From: a virus
Length of the DNA: 39,835 nucleotides
Direction: 5' to 3' (one strand)
Virus record (IMG/VR): IMGVR_UViG_3300031673_000187
Location: 1 to 39,835 of that record
Shown here: piece after piece, positions 1 to 8,999 of the stretch
Layout of the letters: every line of letters begins with the position of its first letter
Position numbering within the stretch: the first letter of the stretch is position 1
Position numbers and translations under genes: made by a program
Notes under the pieces: model-generated
The model's input: only the letters and a program-made list of their open reading frames with translations
What the model was told of the DNA's origin: nothing
Database searches by the model: none

Positions 1-258
1 TTCACCACTTAAATTAGTACTATCTTCACTACCACTTTTAACACTAATTCTTATTTTTTCAAAATTTTCAATAGTCTTAGACCCAAAGTAAGAAACAACA
101 ATTATTAAAACTATCTGATGAAGATAGTCCATAATAAATCTTAAATCAAAACCTTTCATACTTGCTATTGCTGTTCCTAACAAACCGAATAAATAAACTA
201 TTATGAATAGCCAAGTAATTTTTTTACTGGTTTGCATCTTTTTTATAAAATTAATCAT
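1..258 (-). CDS. Holin-like membrane protein (3' end outside window)
   Basis: An open frame starts at an ATG at 258, behind a strong AAGGAGG site, and runs off the left edge after 86 codons. The visible part has a short basic N-terminus, a hydrophobic segment at about residues 12-32, a short loop, a second hydrophobic segment at about 44-61, and then a charged, Ser-rich tail. Two membrane spans with a charged tail, located after the tail fibre genes, fit a phage holin. No conserved signature was recognised, so the function rests on topology and position. The endolysin would be expected further left, outside this window. Confidence 0.6.
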   Translation of the reverse strand, partial: MINFIKKMQTSKKITWLFIIVYLFGLLGTAIASMKGFDLRFIMDYLHQIVLIIVVSYFGSKTIENFEKIRISVKSGSEDSTNLSGE

Positions 259-470
259 TCCTTTACCTCCTTATAATTCTAAAATTAATACTTCTTTACA
301 ATCCTACTAATCAATGTTAAAATATCAGTAACGAGGGATTGTTATAGTTAAATTGAGTGCCTAACGAAGTTTTTCTATACCCTTGTTTTTATTTTGCTGT
401 TTATTGTTATTTCTTTTATTCATAAATTTTTATATCCTTTATCTTAAATATCTTATTTTAAATATTTAAC
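259..470. other. Intergenic region without a confident gene
   Basis: This stretch of 212 bases lies between the two lysis-region genes. It holds the ribosome binding site of the holin-like gene at its left end. A 20-codon minus-strand frame (423 to 361, Lys/Asn/Gln-rich) begins behind a weak AAAGGA, but nothing else supports it as a gene. I see no convincing terminator or promoter here. Confidence 0.5.
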
Positions 471-899
471 TTATATTTTTCCCACTACACTTAATATAAA
501 ATAAACAATACCTCCACCCATAATTACTGGGATAGCATATTGCTTTACTAATATTAAAAAATCCACTTTGGATTTATCATCTATACCATCTATCTTTAAT
601 TCAACTTCATCAATTCTTTCATTAACACCTTTAATTTCAGAATTTAAAGAGTTTAAATTAGCATTAATATTAATCAATGTATTACTAAATTCAATATTTG
701 ATACAATAGATTTCTCATACATTTCATTAAATTTTTTATTATAACTTGATTGCTCTTTTGATAAAGCTTTTAATTCAACTAGCGTATCTTTCATTATTGA
801 GAAATCATCAACCTTGTGTTCAAGATTCTCCACCTTAGTTTCCAGCGTTGCAATTGACTTAATATGCTCTTGTTGTAATTGGTTTGGACATTCACTCAT
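471..899 (-). CDS. Coiled-coil membrane-anchored protein, XhlA/holin-accessory-like
   Basis: The 142-residue product is almost entirely a heptad-like, charged helical region (about residues 8-112) ending in one hydrophobic C-terminal span (about 118-140, rich in Ile, Val and Gly). A cytoplasmic coiled coil with a C-terminal anchor, next to a holin-like gene, is the layout of XhlA/haemolysin-type accessory proteins of Bacillota phages. That assignment is inferred from architecture. The ribosome binding site (a weak AGGT) is poorer than those of its neighbours. A strong AAGGAG with a five-codon mini-frame lies about 60 bases upstream on the same strand. Confidence 0.7.
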   Translation of the reverse strand: MSECPNQLQQEHIKSIATLETKVENLEHKVDDFSIMKDTLVELKALSKEQSSYNKKFNEMYEKSIVSNIEFSNTLININANLNSLNSEIKGVNERIDEVELKIDGIDDKSKVDFLILVKQYAIPVIMGGGIVYFILSVVGKI

Positions 900-1006
900 A
901 ATTTATGTACCTACTTTCTATGTATATTTTTATATAATTTAACTAGTGCATTTCATACACTCTCCTTGGTTAATTTGTTTGTTTATAAATTTTAGGGTTT
1001 AATATA

Positions 1007-1054
1007 ATATAAAATAAGAGACTAATTTTTAATGATTAGTCTCTTATTTTATAT
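1007..1054 (-). terminator. Strong stem-loop terminator after the fibre gene block
   Basis: A perfect inverted repeat (1007-1026 with 1035-1054, 20 base pairs, 8-nt loop) follows the gene ending at 1096. On the minus strand the 3' arm runs into a T-rich stretch. It separates the fibre genes from the lysis genes and may also work on the other strand. Confidence 0.8.
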
Positions 1055-1095
1055 ATTATTTGAATTTCCTCTAGACGCAATAATATTTCCTATCT

Positions 1096-1704
1096 CTAAT
1101 CCCATACAGGTATCCAACCAACTACGTCTTCAACAATAGTTAATGCTTTAACTTCTCTTGTTAGGGCTTCAAGTTTATTCTGTAACACCCATTCGAACAT
1201 ATTAATATCATTTTCCAACGTATCATATTGTTCTGCTGTGTGTAGTACTGAAACTCCATTTGTATCAGAAATGACAACTGGGAATGAAATTTTATTTTTA
1301 ATTGCCATTAAAGATACCTTTATAAATTTTTTTTGGTCAAATTCATTGTATCTAAAATGATACTGAATTCCTGTTGCATTTGAATTAAATCCTTCAGTTA
1401 ATTTTTCATTATAAGTGTCGCCTAATTGAACTATTCTAATTGCCTGAGCATATTTGAGCATATCTTCAGGAGCAGGAGTAGGGGGTGAAACTATTAGATT
1501 CATATTAGTTTGGAAAGTATTTATACTTGTTTGGATATCATTTATATCTGTATCCCTTTGTGTTTGTTTAATTGAAATTTGCTGTTGCAAAGTGCCTAAA
1601 TCTATTTGTGTTTGTTGGCGAATTGATTCTTGTTTAATGGTTAATGCCTCAATATTTGCTTTTACAGCATTGATTTGATTCTGTTGGTTTGTTGTCAGTA
1701 ACAT
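1096..1704 (-). CDS. Hypothetical tail-tip or fibre-associated protein
   Basis: The product is about 202 residues. The N-terminal third is a Gln-, Asn- and Thr-rich helical region with coiled-coil character. The C-terminal half is compact, ends in Trp-Val-Pro-Val-Trp-Asp, and resembles small phage proteins found beside tail fibres. No family was recognised. The ATG at 1704 is preferred over the GTG at 1713, because AAAGGTAG stands about 10 nt before the ATG but only 3 nt before the GTG. It follows the SPRY/LamG gene closely and precedes the terminator at 1007-1054, so it is the last gene of the fibre block. Confidence 0.75.
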   Translation of the reverse strand: MLLTTNQQNQINAVKANIEALTIKQESIRQQTQIDLGTLQQQISIKQTQRDTDINDIQTSINTFQTNMNLIVSPPTPAPEDMLKYAQAIRIVQLGDTYNEKLTEGFNSNATGIQYHFRYNEFDQKKFIKVSLMAIKNKISFPVVISDTNGVSVLHTAEQYDTLENDINMFEWVLQNKLEALTREVKALTIVEDVVGWIPVWD

Positions 1705-1726
1705 TATTTTCACTACCTTTCTAAAA

Positions 1727-2947
1727 TTATGAAACTACAAAACAATATGCTCGACTTTCAATAGGAATCAAGGAATATGGTGTGGTAGGAACTGTGAAGT
1801 TTGCCGTCCATTGGGCGATCCCTTTAACTACGTGGATTTCGTCAATATACCCGGCAAAGAGATAGTCAAATAGGTTTACGTAACTGCTTCCAATAATTGG
1901 AACAGCGCTTACAAGAGTCATTCCCTCACAACCAATTGAACTTTTCAAAATACCATCTACATATAAGCATAAGGTATTTCCAAATCTAACAATTGCTATA
2001 TGATACCAATTATTTGCCGAAGGTAAAAGATAGACTGGTAGGGTAAAAAGGGCTACGCTAGTACCAATAAGGCATTGAATATTTAAACCTGAAACTCTTA
2101 TCATTATCCCACAACCGGAACTACTATGCACAGTAGAGAAAATCCCACCGTAATTCTCATAACTACTTGTAGGGTATATCCAACCATCTATAGTAAAATC
2201 TTGCCCCCCAAACGCAAAGTCGGCAGAGGCGCCTATATTTAAATAATCTCCAACTCCGTCAAAATAGGCACTTGCGGTTCCAAATTTCTTTTGGGCTGTT
2301 TTAGTACAAACATCCCCAACCCTTGATACAATTTTGCCACATTCATCAATAAAAGAAGTACCATCGTTTACCCCATCCATATGAAGCAACAATATAGTGG
2401 GCTCAGTAACCTCAGTAGTAGCCTCTGATAAAGAGGTATATCCATCTGGAATAGTATAGGCAAATGTTGTTGCCCCAAAATTAGCAGTTACAGAATATGG
2501 TGCCGTACTACTTCCAGAAGATTGATAAGGGTAAATTGGAAGACCTATAGTTTTAATATCTGTAAATGCTATTCCTTGAGATACACCATTTTTATAGAAT
2601 GTTAATGTTCCAACATCCATGTCAAGAGCAACACCTATAACATCATTAACTGTGTAAGCTGCCCCGTAAGCTGCCCCACCAGGATATTTAGCACCATTAA
2701 TATAATATAATCTAATATTATTAGTTGTATAACTCAAAGATGTTAAAGATGCAAGAGTATTACCAACACCTACCATAACGGATGATCCGCTGATAAACTT
2801 TATTTCCCAATACCATTTACCAGAAGAAACTCCTTTATTTGCCCTAACACTACCATTTGTAGCACCTGTGCTAGATGCCATCGTTAAATCGCCATTACTT
2901 AAAATAACATTTGCACCTTTATCCGACGGGTTCCATGTAGTTGCCAT
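1727..2947 (-). CDS. SPRY plus LamG-domain tail protein, putative receptor-binding
   Basis: The product of 406 residues has two carbohydrate- or protein-binding folds. Residues 1-170 look like a SPRY/B30.2 domain (SSGKWYWEIKF, then GVALDMDVGTLTFYKNG). Residues 182-395 look like a concanavalin/LamG-type domain (ILLLHMDGVNDGTSFID, then GDYLNIG, DFTIDGWIYP and YIDEIHVVKGIAQWT). Both folds occur in phage adhesins. The ATG directly abuts the stop codon of the upstream fibre gene, so the two are probably translated together. A role in binding the host surface is inferred from domains and position. Confidence 0.85.
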   Translation of the reverse strand: MATTWNPSDKGANVILSNGDLTMASSTGATNGSVRANKGVSSGKWYWEIKFISGSSVMVGVGNTLASLTSLSYTTNNIRLYYINGAKYPGGAAYGAAYTVNDVIGVALDMDVGTLTFYKNGVSQGIAFTDIKTIGLPIYPYQSSGSSTAPYSVTANFGATTFAYTIPDGYTSLSEATTEVTEPTILLLHMDGVNDGTSFIDECGKIVSRVGDVCTKTAQKKFGTASAYFDGVGDYLNIGASADFAFGGQDFTIDGWIYPTSSYENYGGIFSTVHSSSGCGIMIRVSGLNIQCLIGTSVALFTLPVYLLPSANNWYHIAIVRFGNTLCLYVDGILKSSIGCEGMTLVSAVPIIGSSYVNLFDYLFAGYIDEIHVVKGIAQWTANFTVPTTPYSLIPIESRAYCFVVS

Positions 2948-5122
2948 TTAAACTATCACCAACTCTACAATTAGGTTGTTTCCACCGACAATAATACTAC
3001 CCACTTGATCAATATCTAAATTAACATAATCATTCTCAACTACTGTAGCAATATCCATGTTGATTCGGTCTGCCCCTAAATTTGTCCCAGCGATTACCGT
3101 TGGTCTATTAGTTTGAGTAGTAAATAGTGAGACATCATTCTTATTAACATCCACTATGATGTCTGCGCCAGTTGGTACAGTGCTAGAATAAATCTTTATT
3201 TTAGTTATGGTATAAGCACCTGTAGCTAGCCAACCAATTTTGTTAGTTCCTATAGTCAACGCACCAGTTAAACAGAATACTACCGTTTTAGCACCCTCAA
3301 CTCCTTGTATACCTTGTATACCTGTCGCACCATCTAAACCTGTTAAACCTTGTATACCTGTCGCACCAATAGAAGCTAAAACTGCCCAATATACTGTATT
3401 AACAGGTGGATTTGCAGTTGATGGTTGTTGATTGGTATTATTGTATAAAGCATAAAATGTACTACCATTTAATGTTACGGAATCATTTGTAACATAAGCA
3501 GTTAAATTACTCCATATACCTTTAGGAGAATACATAGTAGGTTTATTTAATAAATCGTTGTAATTACCACCACTAATTGGTTGCCATTTTAGAGCGTCCC
3601 ACGTTACACTCGTATGACTTAATATACATCTATACATTGTATTTGAATAAATTACAAAGTTAGTATTTACTGTATAAAATGTATTTGTAACCCAATCAGT
3701 TAATAAAGTTCCTCCTCCTGTTCCAGTACCACCTATCTGATTGTAAACTACCCCGTCACACCTACTAATTTTATAAGGAATTAATGTAGTATCAATCCAA
3801 ATATTGTCTGTTAACATTGCAGGTTGAGTTGTTTGTATAAATATTATATTTTGTTTATTATTCAGTAAATCTAGTATTTTATTTACACTATATGTTTCTG
3901 TTATATTTCCCGTTGTACCAATATCATTGATTTCTGCCTTTAATACTATAGCTGAAGTATTTTCGGCAACATTTGCGTTAGTAACAATTAAATCACTTTG
4001 AATAGCTTTCCCACTTACAATTGTACTTAAAGAACCTAGTAAATCTTTTAAAGTTTTACCTTGATTTGCACTTAATGGTTTATTTGTATCAATGTGAATT
4101 AAGTCATCAATGATATCCGAAACATTCACCTTAGTAGTAGTTAATCCATCAACAAAGGTTTTAATAGTTCCCCTATTAGTTAACTTTCCTGTATCTATTG
4201 TAAAATCTGCATTAGTAGATATGTTTATTTCTCTTAATATATCACTAGAGAGTGTATTAGGAATTATATCCCAGTCGCTCATATTTGTACTACCTACTAC
4301 AGTTTTATTGGCAATTATGTAATCTCCAGTATGTAGAATCTGTCCAACATTTCCCTCTTTACTGACAATGTAATATTCCCCCAATTTCACATTTGAGGGT
4401 AATATACCTAGACTAGCATCAAGTGTTCCTTTTTTTATTAATCCTCCAGCTATGGAAGCTAATTTATTATCTATATATTCCTTGACAGATTTGGTAGAAG
4501 GGATTTTTGCGTCACTATTACTTGTTAAAAAAGTATCTGTTTCAACAAGACCACTTACGAAATTACCTAATCCAATATTTGTGATAGTATTATTACTTGT
4601 ATCTATAGTTTTATTTCTTAGCGTATTGGTACTATCAGATTTAATAAATCCTGTTTCACCTATTAAATCCCAATCTGTAGGGGTAAATAAAATGTTAGCA
4701 GTTGTAATTTTACATAAATAAAATCCATAAAAACTTCCATTGTTATAAATTACAGTTGAAACATTTTCTGTATATAACTTACTTGATTCCCATTGAGTTA
4801 TATTGCCTATTGAAGTTTCTCCATTTATTGGTGATTGTAATATAATATTTCCATCTTTTAAAGTTAAGACCTGTCCATTTACTCCACTTAAATTAAACTT
4901 ATTCATAAAACTTTGTAAAGTAAATATATTGCCATCTATAGTTATAATATTATTTGTTGCATCTATAATGTTTGTAGTAGTTTGACTTATTTCATCTTCA
5001 ACATTATTTATTCTTTCGTGAGAAAATTTTATACCCCTCTCTATTTTCTGCAATGAAGTTGTATTTATTGATGCTCCATTATTACCATCCCAATTATTTG
5101 GAATATAATTATATACTGACAT
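2948..5122 (-). CDS. Tail fibre with carbohydrate-binding-like modules and a collagen-like stretch
   Basis: The 724-residue product begins with a short N-terminus typical of phage fibres (NNWDGNNGASINTTSLQKIE). It carries three similar modules near residues 107, 480 and 537. Each opens with Trp, followed by Tyr, then a hydrophobic strand with Asn-Gly/Ser, and closes with a late Trp, as in CBM5/12-like or tail-fibre repeats. A collagen-like Gly-X-Y segment at about 586-611 precedes a beta-rich C-terminal domain. A GGAGGT site precedes the ATG. The gene is probably a trimeric fibre or its tip. Confidence 0.85.
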   Translation of the reverse strand: MSVYNYIPNNWDGNNGASINTTSLQKIERGIKFSHERINNVEDEISQTTTNIIDATNNIITIDGNIFTLQSFMNKFNLSGVNGQVLTLKDGNIILQSPINGETSIGNITQWESSKLYTENVSTVIYNNGSFYGFYLCKITTANILFTPTDWDLIGETGFIKSDSTNTLRNKTIDTSNNTITNIGLGNFVSGLVETDTFLTSNSDAKIPSTKSVKEYIDNKLASIAGGLIKKGTLDASLGILPSNVKLGEYYIVSKEGNVGQILHTGDYIIANKTVVGSTNMSDWDIIPNTLSSDILREINISTNADFTIDTGKLTNRGTIKTFVDGLTTTKVNVSDIIDDLIHIDTNKPLSANQGKTLKDLLGSLSTIVSGKAIQSDLIVTNANVAENTSAIVLKAEINDIGTTGNITETYSVNKILDLLNNKQNIIFIQTTQPAMLTDNIWIDTTLIPYKISRCDGVVYNQIGGTGTGGGTLLTDWVTNTFYTVNTNFVIYSNTMYRCILSHTSVTWDALKWQPISGGNYNDLLNKPTMYSPKGIWSNLTAYVTNDSVTLNGSTFYALYNNTNQQPSTANPPVNTVYWAVLASIGATGIQGLTGLDGATGIQGIQGVEGAKTVVFCLTGALTIGTNKIGWLATGAYTITKIKIYSSTVPTGADIIVDVNKNDVSLFTTQTNRPTVIAGTNLGADRINMDIATVVENDYVNLDIDQVGSIIVGGNNLIVELVIV

Positions 5123-5142
5123 ATAGGAACCTCCTTCCTTTC

Positions 5143-6357
5143 TTAATTAATATTAGGATATAATCCATCCTCTGGATACAATCGACCATTAGGATAAAGA
5201 ACATTATCTTCTTGAGATGTCAAATCATAAATCTTATGAGCATCTATTGTCATAGTCCCATCTATTTTCAAAGGAAAACCTATTTTATCTACCATATAGA
5301 CTCCTTTTAAATTATGAGCAGGGACATTAAATTTAATTAATGTATTAACATCATTAATTAAATATATGGGTAAACAACTAATTGAAATTTTTTCATTTAA
5401 GTTACTATGAAGAAACAAATTATAATCTGCACAATCTTGACACTGGGATACATTATAATATGTCGTCTCAGATATAGGTAAAATCCGTTCCCCTATATTT
5501 ACAGTTGAATATTTATTGGTTGGGTCATCGTTTCTTGCTATTGCACTTGGTTGAGTGCCATCACCTTGTTCTCCACCATATACTTTTATTATATTTCTTA
5601 CATTTTGAAAATCATCTATTGTTTGGCTTGTTATCCTAAAATCATAATCTGAAAAATCCCATATAATAGGGTCTGTTAATCTAAATTTATATTTCTCATA
5701 TCTAAAAAAACCATCAATGTCATAGTAACATTGATACCACATATATAAATTTGACAATTCTTTTATTATATCCCATTCTGTACTCCCGATATCTTTTTCG
5801 AGTTTATAAGGAACGTTTCTAATAACACCGCTATCATCAACACAATCTTCAATTATACATTTTGTCTCATGTCCTAACCCAGTAATGGTTGCTCTTATTG
5901 CTTGACTTATAGGTGCATCTACATTACAAATTGTTTTAGGGACATCTAATTTCCCATTATAAGTTCCATCATGGAAAGCCATTTTATCTACACCTTTAAT
6001 GGTAATAGTATGTTCAGCAAGACTTATGTTTGTTTGAGGTTGGTCATAACTAAATATGCCTAAATTAAAGTAATATATTTGGTCATTTTTTATAGATTTT
6101 ATTCCCACTTCTAATTTAAATCTTTTATTTAACCATATTGGACTATCAGGAGCAGGAATAAAATTATTTTTTAAATATAGTTTTATACTGTCTGCTGTTC
6201 TTCTTATAGAGGAAGAATTATCAATCGTGATATTTCCATCAATTAAAAATCCTTCTATTCTATCGACTATATTATCATTCATATCCAATACAGCCATTCT
6301 TATATACAATTCTCTTACAGATTGAAACATTAGATCATATTCTGCCTGAGTTACCAT
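5143..6357 (-). CDS. Baseplate or tail-hub protein
   Basis: The 404-residue product starts with a helix (QAEYDLMFQSVRELYIRM) followed by a beta-rich region describing a 'line of force' style domain (GNITIDNSSSIRRTADSIKLYL) and LGIFSYDQPQ. Such sequences are common in tail proteins downstream of the tape measure in Bacillota phages. They resemble the hub or tail-associated protein family, although no catalytic motif is visible. It has a strong GGAGGAGG site and lies between another baseplate-like gene and the fibre genes. I infer a structural role at the tail tip with moderate confidence. Confidence 0.75.
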   Translation of the reverse strand: MVTQAEYDLMFQSVRELYIRMAVLDMNDNIVDRIEGFLIDGNITIDNSSSIRRTADSIKLYLKNNFIPAPDSPIWLNKRFKLEVGIKSIKNDQIYYFNLGIFSYDQPQTNISLAEHTITIKGVDKMAFHDGTYNGKLDVPKTICNVDAPISQAIRATITGLGHETKCIIEDCVDDSGVIRNVPYKLEKDIGSTEWDIIKELSNLYMWYQCYYDIDGFFRYEKYKFRLTDPIIWDFSDYDFRITSQTIDDFQNVRNIIKVYGGEQGDGTQPSAIARNDDPTNKYSTVNIGERILPISETTYYNVSQCQDCADYNLFLHSNLNEKISISCLPIYLINDVNTLIKFNVPAHNLKGVYMVDKIGFPLKIDGTMTIDAHKIYDLTSQEDNVLYPNGRLYPEDGLYPNIN

Positions 6358-6388
6358 TTTATATTCCTCCTCCTATACTGAAATATCA

Positions 6389-7279
6389 TTACTCAATAAA
6401 TCCATTATTCCTCATATCTGTATCATTTGTAGTATCTCCAGCTTCTTGAAAATCGAAAGAAATAGTTCCTATTTGTCCTGATAAATCATTATTAGGTGAA
6501 AACTTAGGATTGCTTGTTGTAGCAATCATCATCATTTCTCCTGTTGATGAATTTCTATATAGCTTTGGCTTCCAACTTTTAAGGAAATTAATAATATTAT
6601 TCCTATTGATTTTTTCATTATATATATCTATTTTTCCACTCGCTGATGCATCTGACACAACCATAGCCTTCATTGTTCCTTTTTTATAATCCAAATTACC
6701 AGAGTAATTTGTTATAGGATATCTTCCACCCAAAGTTTCAGTGGAACTACAAGATTTTGTAAATTCAATATCTCCTTGTTCAAGGTTGTATAATAACTGA
6801 ACATTATTTTGACTGTCTGTAAGCCATATTCCATCATAATCTGGAATTATTACTGCTACATTATTTCTATCACCTTGAACTGTTGCTGCTAATGGAATTA
6901 TACAATACTCATATGGTTGAGCATTTTCAATATAATAATCCATTATCCGATATAATTTAATAGCTTTGTCATAATCAAGTTTTGCTATAGTATTCCATTG
7001 TAATTCATCTATTTTACGTTTTTGAAATAAAATATACTTTACATCTTGACCATTGACATCAATATTCCCCGCTTCTAAATCATCTCTAAATTCTCCATTT
7101 ATTATGCAATCGTAACTCCATTCATCTTTATCTGATGAATAAACTTTAGATAAATCTTCAAACCCATTAATAGTATCAAATATTGCATTCTGCAATTCTA
7201 ATCTATAATAATTATTAGAAGGTAAGGAAATATCAGAACATGTAAATAGACATGCATTATACCCTAAAATTAATCCCAT
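6389..7279 (-). CDS. Baseplate/distal-tail-like structural protein
   Basis: The product of 296 residues is acidic, rich in Tyr, Asn and Asp, and predicted to be mostly beta. The segment around ILFQKRKIDELQWNTIAK and the later NFLKSWKPKLYRNSSTGEMM look like the split two-domain structure of distal tail or peripheral baseplate proteins. Exact homology is not certain. It is preceded by a strong AAAGGAGG site. It follows the radical SAM gene after a hairpin and precedes the hub-like gene by about 30 bases, so it belongs to the baseplate block. Confidence 0.7.
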   Translation of the reverse strand: MGLILGYNACLFTCSDISLPSNNYYRLELQNAIFDTINGFEDLSKVYSSDKDEWSYDCIINGEFRDDLEAGNIDVNGQDVKYILFQKRKIDELQWNTIAKLDYDKAIKLYRIMDYYIENAQPYEYCIIPLAATVQGDRNNVAVIIPDYDGIWLTDSQNNVQLLYNLEQGDIEFTKSCSSTETLGGRYPITNYSGNLDYKKGTMKAMVVSDASASGKIDIYNEKINRNNIINFLKSWKPKLYRNSSTGEMMMIATTSNPKFSPNNDLSGQIGTISFDFQEAGDTTNDTDMRNNGFIE

Positions 7280-7303
7280 ATATTTTAACCTCCTTTACTA
7301 TAT

Positions 7304-7337
7304 AAGAGGTGGATAAGTACATTGATATCCACCTCTT
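7304..7337 (-). terminator. Hairpin between the radical SAM gene and the baseplate gene
   Basis: An 11-bp perfect inverted repeat (7304-7314 with 7327-7337, 12-nt loop) lies just after the radical SAM stop codon. On the minus strand it is not followed by a good T run. It is therefore either a weak or read-through terminator or an RNA-stability element marking the end of the Cys-rich/radical SAM cassette. On the plus strand it is followed by T-rich sequence. Confidence 0.5.
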
Positions 7338-7355
7338 TTTATTTTAATTCACTAC

Positions 7356-8666
7356 TTATTTAGATAAATCTTCTAACATATTATATTCCTCTTCAGATAT
7401 AATTTCCAACGCCCACTCCTTAGGAATATTCAAAGGTTCTCTAGTTTTCATCCCTCTAGCTATAAACAATTTATTCCATAAATAATTATTAGCTAAAACC
7501 CTTGCTTTATGCATCACACATATGAAAGTCGCTCTCTTATTAGGAGTTCCAAACACTTCATAATTATAAGCTGAACACCAAGCACATCCAGAAGCTATGG
7601 GACAATTAAAACACTCATCTGTAGATTGACTACGTCTTGTTATTAAATTAAGTTCTTCCATTTTTTCTTTATGTTCAGGAAGAATGGCTACTCCATTATT
7701 AACATCTCCTACTACAATAGGTTCTAAACCCTCTTTAAGGGAAAAGGGAAGATATCTTAAACATGGATATACTATACCATCACAATCAATAGCTAACATC
7801 TTACCAGTTCCTCCACACCAATTTTCATTATCAGTCTCTAACATAGATTTACCCAAAGTGGGTTCAAATAAAGTACATGTATACTTATTTATTTTTTCAT
7901 CCTCAATAAGATAATCTGCAAGTTTTTTCATCTCATTATATAATATTAATGCATGTTCTTTAGTCCACCCTTCTTCAAACACACAATTAGCAAAAACATG
8001 AGTTAAACCCATATTATATAAATGTTTTGTTGCTTCAAAAAGATAACTAACATTAGCAGGAGCCAATGTTAATTTAGTCGCTTTTCTATCATTCAAATCT
8101 TGAGATAAATATTTCTTATAAGCCTTCTCAACAATATCATAACTTCCTTCTCCATTTGGGAATACTCTACAAGAATCGTGTAACTCTTTATTTCCGTCTA
8201 TAGTTATTGTAACACTAATTCTTCCATCATTCTTTTTAAGAAACCTCTGTACTTTTGAATCCAGATATAAAATTCCATTAGTGCTTATACTTATCATATA
8301 ATATGTCTTCCATCTATGATTTAAAGTAATTGCTTTATATTTAAAATATTCTACTATTTCATCTAAGAGATCTATCTCTAGGAAAGGCTCACCACCTATA
8401 AACTCAAGAATAAGTGCAGTTGCATTTTTATTATTTAAGTATTTAGAATTCTCAATATCACTCTTAAATAACATATCAATAGTCTTTTTAGCTATTGATA
8501 TTGGCATTACTTTCCCCTCTCCTTTTCCATGCTCATAACAATAAGTACATCTTAAATTACAATCTTGTGTATTTACCAGAGTTATTGTCTTTACCATTAA
8601 CTCTCCACTTCTTAATTCAGGGTACAAGTTAGGGAAGATATCTTGAAACATACTTGATTTATTCAT
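7356..8666 (-). CDS. Radical SAM/SPASM peptide maturase
   Basis: The 436-residue enzyme has the radical SAM cluster motif CNLRCTYC (Cys36, Cys40, Cys43). It has the SAM-binding GGEP at 91-94 and a C-terminal SPASM region with Cys284, 295, 302, 352, 355, 361, 364 and 383. SPASM enzymes use auxiliary iron-sulfur clusters and mostly modify peptides, for example by forming thioethers. The start at 8666 is chosen because an AGGTGG stands upstream and the frame overlaps the preceding gene by 8 bases (translational coupling); an earlier start at 8714 has no such support. The only obvious substrate is the 54-cysteine protein three genes upstream. The set resembles, from memory, the 'CXXX-repeat target' radical SAM families, which needs a search. 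It sits in a phage late transcript. Confidence 0.9.
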   Translation of the reverse strand: MNKSSMFQDIFPNLYPELRSGELMVKTITLVNTQDCNLRCTYCYEHGKGEGKVMPISIAKKTIDMLFKSDIENSKYLNNKNATALILEFIGGEPFLEIDLLDEIVEYFKYKAITLNHRWKTYYMISISTNGILYLDSKVQRFLKKNDGRISVTITIDGNKELHDSCRVFPNGEGSYDIVEKAYKKYLSQDLNDRKATKLTLAPANVSYLFEATKHLYNMGLTHVFANCVFEEGWTKEHALILYNEMKKLADYLIEDEKINKYTCTLFEPTLGKSMLETDNENWCGGTGKMLAIDCDGIVYPCLRYLPFSLKEGLEPIVVGDVNNGVAILPEHKEKMEELNLITRRSQSTDECFNCPIASGCAWCSAYNYEVFGTPNKRATFICVMHKARVLANNYLWNKLFIARGMKTREPLNIPKEWALEIISEEEYNMLEDLSK

Positions 8667-8982
8667 GTATAGAACAACCCCCACCTGTATAAAATAGAAC
8701 TTCACATTTATCAAAGTTTATGCTTATTGATACTACGCTCTCTTTCATCTCAACATCTGGAATATATTCTTGTTTCAATTCATCCATAGACAACATATAC
8801 TCTATATTTAATTTCCTATATTCTTGCATTAGCTGTCTATAATGATTATCTGTATATTTTAATTCTGAATTTGTATTAGTCACTAAGCTACTTATAAGAT
8901 TTCTGTAGCCTAACAATTCATAATTCAATCGTTGAAGATAATCAGAAATATCCTCGCCTATTATTACTCTCTTAATTTCCAT
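8659..8982 (-). CDS. Small accessory protein of the radical SAM cassette
   Basis: The 107-residue product is helical and charged for its first 80 residues (SDYLQRLNYELLGYRN, then QEYRKLNIEYMLSMDELKQE). It ends in a beta-like segment with two cysteines (FDKCEVLFYTGGGCSIHE). Its stop codon overlaps the start of the radical SAM gene, so the two are probably made together. It may be a leader-binding partner of the maturase, a small second substrate through its Gly-rich Cys tail, or an unrelated structural protein. It reminds me of small accessory proteins of CXXX-repeat peptide systems, but I cannot confirm this. The ATG is preceded by GGAGAAGG. Confidence 0.75.
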   Translation of the reverse strand: MEIKRVIIGEDISDYLQRLNYELLGYRNLISSLVTNTNSELKYTDNHYRQLMQEYRKLNIEYMLSMDELKQEYIPDVEMKESVVSISINFDKCEVLFYTGGGCSIHE

Positions 8983-8999
8983 AATCCTTCTCCTATCTT

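Noticed and set aside
361-423. 20-codon Lys/Asn-rich frame
   Set aside because: It is too short, has only a weak ribosome binding site and shows the composition of random AT-rich sequence.
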